64,000 bases of DNA, from contig NZ_FOOG01000001.1 of the NCBI RefSeq assembly GCF_900113125.1, positions 217,661 through 281,660 on the forward strand, read 5' to 3'. The position numbers and the translations under genes were made by a program. Positions 9,643 through 17,473 of the stretch are shown here, piece after piece. Origin of the DNA: Halobacillus alkaliphilus (lineage in GTDB: Bacteria > Bacillota > Bacilli > Bacillales > Halobacillaceae). A model generated the notes under the pieces. That model saw only the letters and a program-made list of their open reading frames with translations. It was not told the DNA's origin and made no database searches. How positions within the stretch are numbered: the first letter of the stretch is position 1; each line of letters opens with the position of its first letter.

Positions 9643-11172
9643 TTAATTGTTCGGTTCATAAAAGAATCCTGCATCTGGACCAATCGGATATCCAGTCAGC
9701 ATCCATATGAACAGCATAACGACCCAAATAATAAAGAAACCAATAGAATAAGGGAGCATGGTCGAAATCAGGGTTCCGATTCCTACATTTTTATCGTACT
9801 TTTGAGCAAAAGCAATTACAATGGCGAAGTATGGCATCAATGGTGAAATAATGTTTGTAGTTGAATCGGCAATTCTATACGCTAAAGTAGTCAGCTCAGG
9901 TGAGTAGCCAAGCTGCATCATTAACGGAACAAAAACCGGTGCCATAATCGCCCATTTTGCGGATGAGCTTCCTATAAACAAGTTAATGAAAGCCGCCACA
10001 AATATGAACGCGATAATCAAACCAATTCCATTCAAACCAATAGCATCCAAGAATTCCGCTCCACTTACAGCGATTACTTTCCCCATGTTGGTATGCGTGA
10101 AATAAGCAACAAATTGCCCTGCCGTGAAAGCTAGAACAATATACATTCCCATGGTCGCCATAGTTTCTGACATTTGATTGGCGACATCTTTATCATTCTT
10201 AATTTCCTTTGTTATCTTTCCATACACCAAACCGGGAATAAAGAAAATGAGCAGGATAATGGGCACAAGACTATGGAAGAAAGGGGAGGCAAGAAAGTCA
10301 TCAGGATTTCTCATAGGACCCCAAGAAGGGACGACGAGAAGAGACAACAGTCCGATTGTGATGATCAGCGCCAGAAGTGCTCCAAGCATTCCTTTCTTTT
10401 CAAGTTTTGTTACATAGTTGACCTCTTCTTCAACTCCACCCTGGTAATTTCCAAGTCTTGGTTCAACAAGTTTATCTGTTATGAGTGTCCCAACAAGAGT
10501 AAGCACAAAAACAGACACTATCATAAAATAATAGTTCATGGTGTAAAGAATGTTTTCTGCGTATGCAGGGTCAATGGTTTTGGCGGCCTCTTTTGTTAAC
10601 TCACCGAGTAAGGGATCCAGCGAAGTAAGGAGTAAGTTAGCGCTGAACCCTGCGGATACACCGGCAAATGCTGCGGCTAATCCTGCTAAAGGATGACGGC
10701 CTAAACCAGCAAATAGGACAGCACCGAGAGGCGTGAGCACCACGTAACCTGCGTCTGCAGCCATGCTTGACATGATACCTCCAAATACCAGAGCAGCCGT
10801 CATTAAGGAACGTGGCACAGATGTAACCAGCCCTCTTAGCATTGCGCTGATAAGACCGGACCTTTCAGCCACTCCAATTCCGAGCATCGTAACTAGAACG
10901 GTTCCGAGTGGAGCGAAACCTACAAAGTTCTCTACCATACTTTCAAAAATGTATTTGATTCCTTCGCTAGATAATAAATTGGTAACTTCAAGAGTATCTC
11001 CCGTTGCAGGATCTTCTACTTGAATACCAAGGGTTGAAAAAATCCAGGATGCTAGTATGACAAGAAAAGCAAATATAGCAAATAACGTTACTGGGTGGGG
11101 GAGTTTGTTACCCACATGTTCAATCCAGTCCAGTATCCGAACGGTACGACTTCTATTTTCTTGGTGTTCCAT
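9643..11172 (-). CDS. AbgT-family transporter
   Basis: A 509-residue inner-membrane transporter with about eleven hydrophobic segments and the AbgT-family traits: the N-terminal DWIEHVGNKLPHPVTLF, the pore segment SMAADAGYVVLTPLGA and SSSAKWAIMAPVFVP. Characterised members import p-aminobenzoyl-glutamate or export antimetabolites such as sulphonamides; which applies here cannot be decided. A hydrolase (yqjN) lies convergently next door, but the two are not co-transcribed, so I draw no functional link. AGGAGG precedes the ATG. Confidence 0.88.
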   Translation of the reverse strand: MEHQENRSRTVRILDWIEHVGNKLPHPVTLFAIFAFLVILASWIFSTLGIQVEDPATGDTLEVTNLLSSEGIKYIFESMVENFVGFAPLGTVLVTMLGIGVAERSGLISAMLRGLVTSVPRSLMTAALVFGGIMSSMAADAGYVVLTPLGAVLFAGLGRHPLAGLAAAFAGVSAGFSANLLLTSLDPLLGELTKEAAKTIDPAYAENILYTMNYYFMIVSVFVLTLVGTLITDKLVEPRLGNYQGGVEEEVNYVTKLEKKGMLGALLALIITIGLLSLLVVPSWGPMRNPDDFLASPFFHSLVPIILLIFFIPGLVYGKITKEIKNDKDVANQMSETMATMGMYIVLAFTAGQFVAYFTHTNMGKVIAVSGAEFLDAIGLNGIGLIIAFIFVAAFINLFIGSSSAKWAIMAPVFVPLMMQLGYSPELTTLAYRIADSTTNIISPLMPYFAIVIAFAQKYDKNVGIGTLISTMLPYSIGFFIIWVVMLFIWMLTGYPIGPDAGFFYEPNN

Positions 11173-11334
11173 GAGTTTCCTCCTTAATATGACAAGACTG
11201 AAAATTTTACAATAACGCGTTAAAGTATAATAGCTTAAGACATAGATTTGAAGACTTCTTGAAAATGTTTCACTAGAAAGAATATTATAAATTAAAAAAA
11301 TAGTAGTGATATTTTTGAAATCAACAGGAATATA

Positions 11335-11363
11335 TCAACAAAGCGTGCTACAATGATTATAAA
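11335..11363 (+). promoter_or_regulatory. Probable sigma-A promoter of yqjP-yqjQ
   Basis: TCAACA (11335-11340) and TATAAA (11358-11363) are separated by 17 bases. The -10 is good and the -35 matches 4 of 6. The palindrome at 11365 begins 2 bases after the -10. Confidence 0.45.
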
Positions 11364-11364
11364 A

Positions 11365-11378
11365 TGAATGTTCATTCA
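11365..11378. promoter_or_regulatory. Inverted repeat on the yqjP promoter (putative operator)
   Basis: TGAATG-TT-CATTCA is a perfect 6+6 palindrome lying over the expected transcription start. The half-site TGAATG/CATTCA resembles TetR-type fatty-acid regulators (Bacillus FadR sites contain the same half-sites, with a longer spacer). Assigning a regulator would be inference. Confidence 0.4.
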
Positions 11379-11394
11379 GTTTGGAGGATTCCGA

Positions 11395-12360
11395 ATGAAA
11401 ACCTTAAGAGATGCTATTTACCAAATAACACTTCCAACCCCTTATGCAGTGGGAGACGTACACCTCTACTTACTAAAAGGCGAGCGACTCACCCTGGTAG
11501 ATGCAGGTGTGAAAACCGATGCTGCTTGGAATGAATTAATAATTCAATTAAAAGAACTTGGATACAGCCCCGGTGATATAGATCAAATTGTACTAACGCA
11601 TCACCATCCAGATCATATGGGATTGATCGAACATTTTCCTAATCTGACGACAGTTGCTGCTCACCCGAAGTTAAGACCATGGCTTGAAAGGGAAGAATCT
11701 TTCTTTTTGAGATACGAGGAATTTTTTTACCGTATGTATAAAGAATCTGGGGTGCCGGAGCAGTATTTAGGGTTGCTCAAATCCCTTCGTAAACCTTTGA
11801 AATGGAGCGCAGAAGGCAAATTGACAATTGAACTGGTGGAAGGAGACAGGATTCCAGGGCACGAGGAGTGGGTAACAATAGAGACCCCCGGACATGCTCA
11901 GAGTCATATTTCGTTTTATCGACAAGCTGATGGATCTTTTATTGGCGGTGATCATCTGCTTGCTCATATCTCTTCCAACCCCCTGTTAGAACCACCATAT
12001 GGCATGGAAAAAGACCGTCCCCGCCCCCTTCTGCAATACCGGGCTTCTCTGGGAAAATTATTGGATAAAAATATTCAAATGGTTTATCCGGGGCACGGAA
12101 AGACGTTTCAGAACACAGATGAACTAGTCATTCAGCGTCTTAAAAAGCAAGAGGAGCGTGCACTTAAAGTCCTGAATATGTTTGAAGAAAAGAGATTATG
12201 TGCATATGATGTATGCAGGCATTTGTTTCCTAAACATATAGAAAGTCAGTTTGGTCTGACGATGTCTGAAACGATTGGCCAGTTGGATTACTTAGAAAAC
12301 AAAAAAGCAGTGGTCGCCGAATTTTCGGGTGAACAAAAATATTATTATGTAAACAGGTGA
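11395..12360 (+). CDS. yqjP: MBL-fold metallo-hydrolase, YqjP-like
   Basis: A metallo-beta-lactamase-fold hydrolase of about 321 residues. The zinc motif LTHHHPDHMGL is followed by METPGHAQSHISF-type (here IETPGHAQSHISF), FIGGDHLL and VYPGHGK, in the glyoxalase II-like order, and then an extra C-terminal helical domain of about 80 residues. The substrate is unknown. I start at ATG 11395 with GGAGG 7 bases upstream; an in-frame ATG at 11368 lies in the promoter palindrome and has no ribosome site. Seven bases separate it from the SDR gene, as in yqjP-yqjQ. Confidence 0.85.
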   Translation: MKTLRDAIYQITLPTPYAVGDVHLYLLKGERLTLVDAGVKTDAAWNELIIQLKELGYSPGDIDQIVLTHHHPDHMGLIEHFPNLTTVAAHPKLRPWLEREESFFLRYEEFFYRMYKESGVPEQYLGLLKSLRKPLKWSAEGKLTIELVEGDRIPGHEEWVTIETPGHAQSHISFYRQADGSFIGGDHLLAHISSNPLLEPPYGMEKDRPRPLLQYRASLGKLLDKNIQMVYPGHGKTFQNTDELVIQRLKKQEERALKVLNMFEEKRLCAYDVCRHLFPKHIESQFGLTMSETIGQLDYLENKKAVVAEFSGEQKYYYVNR

Positions 12361-12367
12361 TGGTTAT

Positions 12368-13162
12368 ATGAATGAATTGGTCAAAGATAAAAAAGTTTTA
12401 ATAACGGGAGCTTCAAGTGGAATTGGTAAGTATTTAGCTATTCATGTGGCGCGCGAAGGAGGCATACCTATTTTAGTTGCCAGGTCTGCCGATCGCCTTG
12501 CCATTATCAAAGAAAAAATAGAAGCTGTATTTTCCGTACCTTGTTACTGGTACAAAGCTGATTTATCTAACGATGCCGAATGGAAAGATGTTATTGATCA
12601 AATATGTTACGATCATGGATCGATTGATGGATTGATCAACAATGCAGGGATGGCTGTTTTCGATCTGGTCTCAGAAGCAAAGTGGCAGGATATCGATCGA
12701 ATGCTTTCCATTAACGTAAAATCCTTATTCCGAACTACTCATCAACTGCTCCCTCATTTCCTGCAGCAAGGGAGAGGACACATAGTTAATATCGCTTCTC
12801 AAGCTGGCAAAATAGCGACTCCAAAGTCCTCTGTTTATGCCGCTACCAAACATGCTGTCATAGGTTTTACCAATGGGCTTAGGATGGAAGTGGAAAGTCA
12901 GGGAGTCTATGTGACTTCTGTGAACCTGGGGCCAGTACGTACAAATTTCTTTAATCAGGCAGACCCTACAGGAGCCTATGAAAAAGCAGTAGATCGATTT
13001 ATGCTGGATCCAAATAAAGTAGCGGCTGAAGTAGTTGGTCATTTATTTACTCAGCAGAGAGAGATTAATATGCCTGGCTGGATGAATTCGGGCAGTAAAA
13101 TGTATTCTCTCGCCCCTGCTTTTTTGGAAAAAGCAATGGAACGCCAATTTAATAAAAAATAA
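12368..13162 (+). CDS. yqjQ: Short-chain dehydrogenase/reductase, YqjQ-like
   Basis: A 264-residue classical SDR. It has the Rossmann motif TGASSGIGKYLA (residues about 14-25), NNAGMAVF, the catalytic Ser in VNIASQAGK and YAATKHA (Tyr-x3-Lys). The Arg after the first strand (VARSADRL) favours NADP(H). The substrate is unknown; the B. subtilis counterpart YqjQ is grouped with acyl or ketone reductases only by similarity. It is the second gene of the yqjP-yqjQ operon, so the two probably act on the same type of compound. Confidence 0.87.
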   Translation: MNELVKDKKVLITGASSGIGKYLAIHVAREGGIPILVARSADRLAIIKEKIEAVFSVPCYWYKADLSNDAEWKDVIDQICYDHGSIDGLINNAGMAVFDLVSEAKWQDIDRMLSINVKSLFRTTHQLLPHFLQQGRGHIVNIASQAGKIATPKSSVYAATKHAVIGFTNGLRMEVESQGVYVTSVNLGPVRTNFFNQADPTGAYEKAVDRFMLDPNKVAAEVVGHLFTQQREINMPGWMNSGSKMYSLAPAFLEKAMERQFNKK

Positions 13163-13291
13163 TGGTTCTGCGTTTCCGGTGGGTGTCCGTATTTAACGGA
13201 ACCCTGAATTTGTTCCCGTCATAATATTTCTAAAAATACCACAGCCTGTTAATATTGGAGAATGATAAATGCTTAGGTTATACTGTTAGCA

Positions 13292-13410
13292 TTAGTAATA
13301 GAAATTACTCTGCCGTCAGCGAAACACTGGTGGATAACATCCTGCCGAATGAGCAAGAGAATTGCCATAGGGTAATCATTTTTTTATGATAGTGTTAGGA
13401 GGGATCGATA
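13292..13410 (+). other. Structured-looking leader before yqkB
   Basis: A promoter-like TTGGAG/TATACT pair at about 13255-13284 would give a leader of about 115 bases. The leader contains AGTAAT/ATTACT, GGAT/ATCC and GCAA/TTGC pairings and an ATCAT-T-run-ATGAT hairpin just before the ribosome site. I do not recognise a known riboswitch class and see no clear terminator. Confidence 0.3.
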
Positions 13411-13743
13411 ATGAAGTTACGTATCACAGATGAGGCCAAAAATAAGCTTGAAGATATTAAAGATCCTAGTCGCCCGATTATTCGACTGTATTATGATACA
13501 GAAGGGTGTGGATGTGGAGTAAACGGACTCCCCACCATCCGGTTTACCGATCAAATTCTGAATACAGATAACTTGGTAGTAAATGCAGAATACAAAGTGA
13601 TCATTGATCATCAACAAGCCACTTTCTTTAAGCCGGATATGAAACTGGATTTCATTAAAAACAGCTTCCGCCTTTCAAGTCCTGATGGGATTCTTAATCC
13701 TATTATCTCTCCAAAAGATGTGAAAGAAGTCCAGGCCGTATGA
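13411..13743 (+). CDS. yqkB: HesB/IscA-like protein YqkB
   Basis: A 110-residue protein of the HesB/YadR/YfhF group, related to A-type iron-sulphur carriers. It has EGCGCGVNGLP (Cys-Gly-Cys) near residue 32, rather than the usual three-cysteine A-type arrangement with a C-terminal Cys-Gly-Cys, so cluster carriage cannot be assumed. AGGAGGG precedes the ATG. The stop overlaps the start of the next gene (GTATGA), so the two are translationally coupled. The order matches B. subtilis, where yqkB lies downstream of the yqj genes. Confidence 0.85.
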   Translation: MKLRITDEAKNKLEDIKDPSRPIIRLYYDTEGCGCGVNGLPTIRFTDQILNTDNLVVNAEYKVIIDHQQATFFKPDMKLDFIKNSFRLSSPDGILNPIISPKDVKEVQAV

Positions 13744-13964
13744 GTAAGAAAGAACAAAGAGAAGGATCACTAAGTGACCATTTAAATGAAGATGTATTAA
13801 CTCAGCTTCGTTTAAAAAAATCTGAACTAAAACAAAGCGAAGCCGAACGTCAGGAGCAGGAAAAGCAGAAGCGCCTTGAAGAAAGAAAGAAAAAAGAAGC
13901 AAATAAAAGCTTTGAAGAACTTCTGAATGAAAGTGAACTTGATTGGAAAACATTTAAAAAGTAG
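13740..13964 (+). CDS. yqkE: DUF3886 protein, YqkE-like
   Basis: A 74-residue, highly charged, helical protein. The central run of Glu/Lys/Gln (about residues 24-55) is predicted coiled coil and the conserved tail reads KSFEELLNESELDWKTFKK, the DUF3886 signature. There is no known function. It overlaps yqkB by 4 bases and ends inside the terminator stem. Confidence 0.82.
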   Translation: MSKKEQREGSLSDHLNEDVLTQLRLKKSELKQSEAERQEQEKQKRLEERKKKEANKSFEELLNESELDWKTFKK

Positions 13965-13997
13965 GCCTCCATTTATTGAATGGAAGCCTACTTTTTT
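13960..13997 (+). terminator. Terminator of yqkB-yqkE
   Basis: A 14-bp stem with one mismatch (13960-13973 with 13979-13992) followed by six T; the yqkE stop codon is inside the stem. Confidence 0.8.
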
Positions 13998-14031
13998 AAA
14001 CCTTAGATTGGATCTTATAATTGACTTTATA

Positions 14032-14994
14032 CTAAAACAATACATAAGAAGCGACAAAGTAAATTAAAGTCATGAGAAGAGATGGTGCCGCATAACGCCA
14101 GTGACTTCTCATACTATCTGGGCGTATAAGCAGAAAGATCATAATTAATGTCATAACGACTCCAAGACATGCAATAAATATATGAGAAGCCTGGACAGAA
14201 GCGAGGATAGCTCCCTCTCTATATAACAAGTCGGTCAAAGCTAACAGTTGAATATTAAACAAATTACTTCCAAGTATGGAACCAATGGCCATATTATAAT
14301 TGGCCAGCCTGAAGGCAGCGTACACAGCCACAAGTTCAGGCAGGGAAGTTGAGGCTGCAATTAGAAAGCTGCCAACAAAACTCGCATCAAGTCCTGATGC
14401 TTCAGCCATCCTGTCACCTGAAACAGATAAAGCACTTCCAGAAATAAAAACAATGACAGAAGCAATAATAAAACCAATAACAGCTGCTTTCAGCGAGTAA
14501 TCTTTAGTTTGCCCTTCTTCTTCTTTTTCGGATTCTCCTCCAGATAGAAACTTCATACTGAATATATAAAGAAGGACAATGACGATCATCTCAATACCCA
14601 CCCCGAAAATTGCGATCGAACCAGGCATCCAGAGAGAGAGAATAATAATGAGAAGGAAAAATAAGCCAAAAGAGGCCGAAGGAATATTTTCCTTATTATT
14701 TACTTTTTGAAATAACCGTTGCCTTCTATAAATAATATCCATGCTGGCAAGGATGAGCAGATTAAATACATTACTTCCCAGCATATTACCAACCGCTATA
14801 TCTGGATTGTCAATATAAACAGCGGTTAAGCTTGTTGTTAATTCCGGGAGTGAAGTAGCTCCGGCGATTAAAAAAGTTCCGACTGCAGCTCCGCTCAAGG
14901 AAGATTTCTTGCTAATAACGTCCCCGAACTGGTTGAGGTAGACAGCACTAACTACCACAACAGCTGCAGCAAGGATGAATACAAAATAAATCAT
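14032..14994 (-). CDS. CaCA-family Na+/Ca2+-type antiporter (YrbG-like)
   Basis: About 320 residues with ten hydrophobic segments in two inverted halves. Each half carries an alpha-repeat: GTFLIAGATSLPELTTSLTA with NMLGSNVFNLLI, and FLIAASTSLPELVAVYAA with SILGSNLFNIQL. This is the hallmark of cation/Ca2+ exchangers. The start is ATG 14994, after AAAGGAG; a longer reading frame to 15051 would run through the riboswitch terminator. The upstream yybP-ykoY element suggests that the physiological substrate is, or includes, Mn2+. That is inference from regulation. Confidence 0.88.
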   Translation of the reverse strand: MIYFVFILAAAVVVVSAVYLNQFGDVISKKSSLSGAAVGTFLIAGATSLPELTTSLTAVYIDNPDIAVGNMLGSNVFNLLILASMDIIYRRQRLFQKVNNKENIPSASFGLFFLLIIILSLWMPGSIAIFGVGIEMIVIVLLYIFSMKFLSGGESEKEEEGQTKDYSLKAAVIGFIIASVIVFISGSALSVSGDRMAEASGLDASFVGSFLIAASTSLPELVAVYAAFRLANYNMAIGSILGSNLFNIQLLALTDLLYREGAILASVQASHIFIACLGVVMTLIMIFLLIRPDSMRSHWRYAAPSLLMTLIYFVASYVLF

Positions 14995-15020
14995 ATCGTT
15001 TCTCCTTTCTGCCAGAACAT

Positions 15021-15053
15021 AAAAAACCCTGGCACAAAAATATTGTACCAAGG
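15021..15053 (-). terminator. Riboswitch-controlled terminator before the antiporter gene
   Basis: On the minus strand CCTTGGTACA pairs with TGTGCCAGGG (two G-U pairs) and is followed by six T. The 5' arm overlaps the 3' strand of aptamer helix P1, so the terminator and the folded aptamer exclude each other. Confidence 0.8.
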
Positions 15054-15150
15054 TCTTGCGTACTAAGCAGAACTTAGTCCAATGAACCAGGTATAAAGAA
15101 TACCGTATTGACGGTTCATTAGCCGATATCCGGTCGCTACTCCCCTTGTT
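15045..15150 (-). promoter_or_regulatory. yybP-ykoY (Mn2+) riboswitch aptamer
   Basis: Read on the minus strand, the leader contains CAAGGGGAGTAGCG near its 5' end and TACGCAAGACCTTGG at its 3' end, the two conserved internal loops of the yybP-ykoY class, closed by CAAGG/CCTTG. The class senses Mn2+ (established knowledge). The overlap with the terminator predicts that metal binding turns the gene on. Confidence 0.85.
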
Positions 15151-15156
15151 ACTACT

Positions 15157-15185
15157 AATATAGCTTGAGCAGATAAAAGAGTCAA
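15157..15185 (-). promoter_or_regulatory. Sigma-A promoter for the Mn2+ riboswitch transcript
   Basis: On the minus strand TTGACT (15185-15180) and TATATT (15162-15157) lie 17 bases apart, immediately upstream of the aptamer. Confidence 0.65.
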
Positions 15186-15299
15186 AGATTAAGTTCTTTT
15201 AAAAATGAGAAAAGATAAGAATTCATCATCATCACCAAGCTTCTGTTTGCTCGTAGCCTCTTTAGAAAAGATTTTCTTCTAGATGTAAATTGTATTATA

Positions 15300-15328
15300 T
15301 TGGAATTTGAAGGATCCAATGTTATACT
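15300..15328 (+). promoter_or_regulatory. Sigma-A promoter of the thiamine operon
   Basis: TTGGAA (15300-15305) and TATACT (15323-15328) with a 17-base spacer lie about 25 bases before the TPP aptamer. Confidence 0.6.
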
Positions 15329-15352
15329 GAACTTAATTAAATATTGAAACAA

Positions 15353-15440
15353 GCTCTACTAGGGGTGCCTTCGGGCTGAGACAAATACGTTTGAACCCTA
15401 GAACCTGATCTGGACGATACCAGCGTAGGAAAGTAGAGGA
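15353..15440 (+). promoter_or_regulatory. TPP riboswitch (THI box)
   Basis: Conserved THI-box blocks are seen in order: AGGGGTGCC, GGGCTGAGA, AACCCTAGAACCTGATCTGG, and ATACCAGCGTAGGAAAGTAG, with helix P1 CTCTACT/AGTAGAG. It binds thiamine pyrophosphate and should switch off the operon downstream. Confidence 0.97.
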
Positions 15441-15473
15441 TGTAGCACATGTATTTACAAATACTTGCTATAC

Positions 15474-15503
15474 AACCGCTTCCCTATGGGGAGCGGTTTT
15501 TTT
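15474..15503 (+). terminator. TPP riboswitch terminator
   Basis: AACCGCTTCCC and GGGGAGCGGTT form a GC-rich hairpin with a 3-base loop and a run of T. It lies 34 bases after the aptamer and before the true tenI start. Confidence 0.88.
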
Positions 15504-15526
15504 ATGGAAAAGGAAGTGGATTAGGT

Positions 15527-16144
15527 TTGAAGCGGGAACTTCATGTACTCTCAGATGGAAAAAAAGAATTGGATGAATTCTGCCAGATGGCCCTATCAAT
15601 ACAATCCGCAGCCACGGCTATACACCTTCGTGAAAAGCATCGGCCGGAAGAAGAAATACAGAAATGGGTCCATACACTTATAAAAGAAGGAATTTCAAGC
15701 ACAAAAATCATTGTAAACTCTCATTACTCGGTAGCTGGAAGATGGGGAGCAGCAGGAGTTCAACTTCCAGAAGACGGGCCTTCCCCGGAGACTGTGAAAA
15801 GACTCTATCCTGAACTGAGAGTAGGCTGTTCCATTCATGGATTGGAAGCAGGATACCAAAAAGAAAGGGAAGGTGCTGATTACCTCCTTTTTGGAAATGT
15901 TTATCAGACCGAAAGTAAGTCGGGTCTTAAGGGTAAAGGCGTAAAGTCATTAGAATCATTAACCGAAGCGGTTTCCATACCAGTGATAGCTATTGGAGGT
16001 ATTCACATATCAAATTTGGAAAGAGTTCTTCAAACTAAGGTATCCGGAATAGCTGTGATGTCTTCCATTGCTGAAGCACACAACCCTGGGGAGAAAGCCT
16101 GGAGGTTTCAAACAAGGATGCAAAGGAGTTGTTATCATGCCTAA
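15527..16144 (+). CDS. tenI: Thiazole tautomerase TenI
   Basis: A TIM-barrel enzyme that aromatises the thiazole tautomer made by ThiG. The family signatures are IHLREK, WGAAGVQLPEDG, VGCSIHGLEAG, DYLLFGNVYQTESK and IPVIAIGGI. I start at TTG 15527, giving 205 residues, the length of B. subtilis TenI. The in-frame ATG at 15449 is rejected because the intervening 80 bases encode the riboswitch terminator. It is the first gene of the operon and its stop overlaps thiO by 8 bases. It could be mistaken for ThiE; I favour TenI because of its place beside thiO-thiS-thiG-thiF. Confidence 0.88.
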   Translation: MKRELHVLSDGKKELDEFCQMALSIQSAATAIHLREKHRPEEEIQKWVHTLIKEGISSTKIIVNSHYSVAGRWGAAGVQLPEDGPSPETVKRLYPELRVGCSIHGLEAGYQKEREGADYLLFGNVYQTESKSGLKGKGVKSLESLTEAVSIPVIAIGGIHISNLERVLQTKVSGIAVMSSIAEAHNPGEKAWRFQTRMQRSCYHA

Positions 16145-17270
16145 GAAGTACGACACGATCATACTTGGTGGGGGAGTCATAGGCTGTTCTACAGCTTTTT
16201 ATCTATCGAAGAAAGGACAGCATGTTTTAGTTCTGGAGAAAGGGTCCCTTGGGCAAGAAGCTTCCAGTGCAGCTGCAGGAATGCTCGGGGTCCAAACGGA
16301 GTTGGAAGAGGAAAGCCCTATATATGAACTAGCGCGTAAGAGCCGGGAGATGTTTCCAAACTTAGCAGTAGAGTTAAAGGACCGGACTGGAATAGACATT
16401 GGGCTTTCACAAAAGGGAATAATCAGACCAGCTTTTACGGAAGAACAGAGAGTTCGTTACCGGGAAATTGCTGCAAATCAAAAGCTGAAAGGTGAAGAAT
16501 CATCCTGGAAAGATAGAGAAGAATTAGTTGAAATGGAACCATGTCTGACAGATTCATTAGTTGGAGGTTTATGGTTTCCAAAAGAAGGGCATGTGTCAGC
16601 TCCAGACCTTACCCGGGCTTTTACGAGGGCTGCAGCTGTAAACGGAGTGACTTTTCGTGAATCTACTGATGTCTATCAGTTGATAAGTAAACAAAATCAA
16701 GTAGTAGGAGCAGCTACAGACGCCGGGGATTTTTATGGAAGTTCCGTTCTAGTGGCTGCCGGAGCATGGAGTCGTCGTTTTTTACCTGGTAAAGAACAGG
16801 CTTTATACCCTGTAAAGGGAGAGGCTCTTGCGGTTAAAACAGAAAAATCTATACTCCATACAACCATCTTTACAGATGATTGCTATCTTGTTCCGAAAAA
16901 AGGCGGAGAAATTATTGTTGGAGCAACTTCCACACCTTATACATTTGACAAGCGCGTAACCGTAGAGGGAACAGAAGGACTGATTCATAAAGCCAAGAGG
17001 CTTCTACCTTTATTGGGGAGAGCAGAAATTGATCGAATTTGGGCTGGAACGAGACCTATGACAGGAGACGGACTGCCGATTATGGGAGAACACCCTGAGT
17101 TGAGCAGCTTGTATTTTAGCACGGGACATTATCGTAACGGAATATTATTAAGTCCAGTTACCGGGAAGTTAATGGCAGATTATATAGCAGGGGAAGCGAA
17201 TCTCATAACAGATTTATCAGCTTTTACGCCTGCTCGCTTTCAATACCAAGCGGAGGAGAGCCCACTATGA
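16137..17270 (+). CDS. thiO: Glycine oxidase ThiO
   Basis: An FAD enzyme that oxidises glycine to dehydroglycine (glyoxylate imine) for ThiG in aerobic thiazole synthesis. It has about 377 residues. FAD-binding GGGVIGCSTAFYLSKKG is near the N-terminus, then EASSAAAGMLG (family motif), AAGAWSRRF, WAGTRPMTGDGLPIMG and the C-terminal STGHYRNGILLSP (FAD and substrate site). The start is ATG 16137 after AAAGGAG. It overlaps tenI and, by 4 bases, thiS. Confidence 0.93.
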   Translation: MPKKYDTIILGGGVIGCSTAFYLSKKGQHVLVLEKGSLGQEASSAAAGMLGVQTELEEESPIYELARKSREMFPNLAVELKDRTGIDIGLSQKGIIRPAFTEEQRVRYREIAANQKLKGEESSWKDREELVEMEPCLTDSLVGGLWFPKEGHVSAPDLTRAFTRAAAVNGVTFRESTDVYQLISKQNQVVGAATDAGDFYGSSVLVAAGAWSRRFLPGKEQALYPVKGEALAVKTEKSILHTTIFTDDCYLVPKKGGEIIVGATSTPYTFDKRVTVEGTEGLIHKAKRLLPLLGRAEIDRIWAGTRPMTGDGLPIMGEHPELSSLYFSTGHYRNGILLSPVTGKLMADYIAGEANLITDLSAFTPARFQYQAEESPL

Positions 17271-17470
17271 AACTCTTTATTAATGGTGAGGAAATGATAG
17301 TACCGGATGATGTGACGAACGTGGAGGAGCTTTTGGACTATTTTAAATTAAATAATAAGGCTGGTATTGTCGAGAGAAATCAAGTAATTGTGGATAGATC
17401 TTTACATGCCGAAGAGGCTGTAACGAATGAGGATCGGATAGAAATCGTTCACTTTGTAGGAGGAGGATGA
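17267..17470 (+). CDS. thiS: Sulphur carrier protein ThiS
   Basis: A 67-residue ubiquitin-like carrier whose C-terminal Gly-Gly (FVGGG) is adenylated by ThiF and thiocarboxylated, and then donates sulphur to ThiG. Normal length is about 66. It overlaps the thiO stop (ATGA) and is followed 3 bases later by thiG. Confidence 0.95.
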   Translation: MKLFINGEEMIVPDDVTNVEELLDYFKLNNKAGIVERNQVIVDRSLHAEEAVTNEDRIEIVHFVGGG

Positions 17471-17473
17471 AAA

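Noticed and set aside
10174..10599. A 141-codon plus-strand frame opposite the AbgT-type transporter
   Set aside because: It is antisense to a clear membrane-protein gene, has no signals, and its composition follows from the gene on the other strand.
14995..15051. Upstream extension of the antiporter gene
   Set aside because: The extension lies within the riboswitch terminator, and ATG 14994 has its own AAAGGAG.
15449..15526. Upstream extension of tenI to ATG 15449
   Set aside because: These codons are the riboswitch terminator hairpin.
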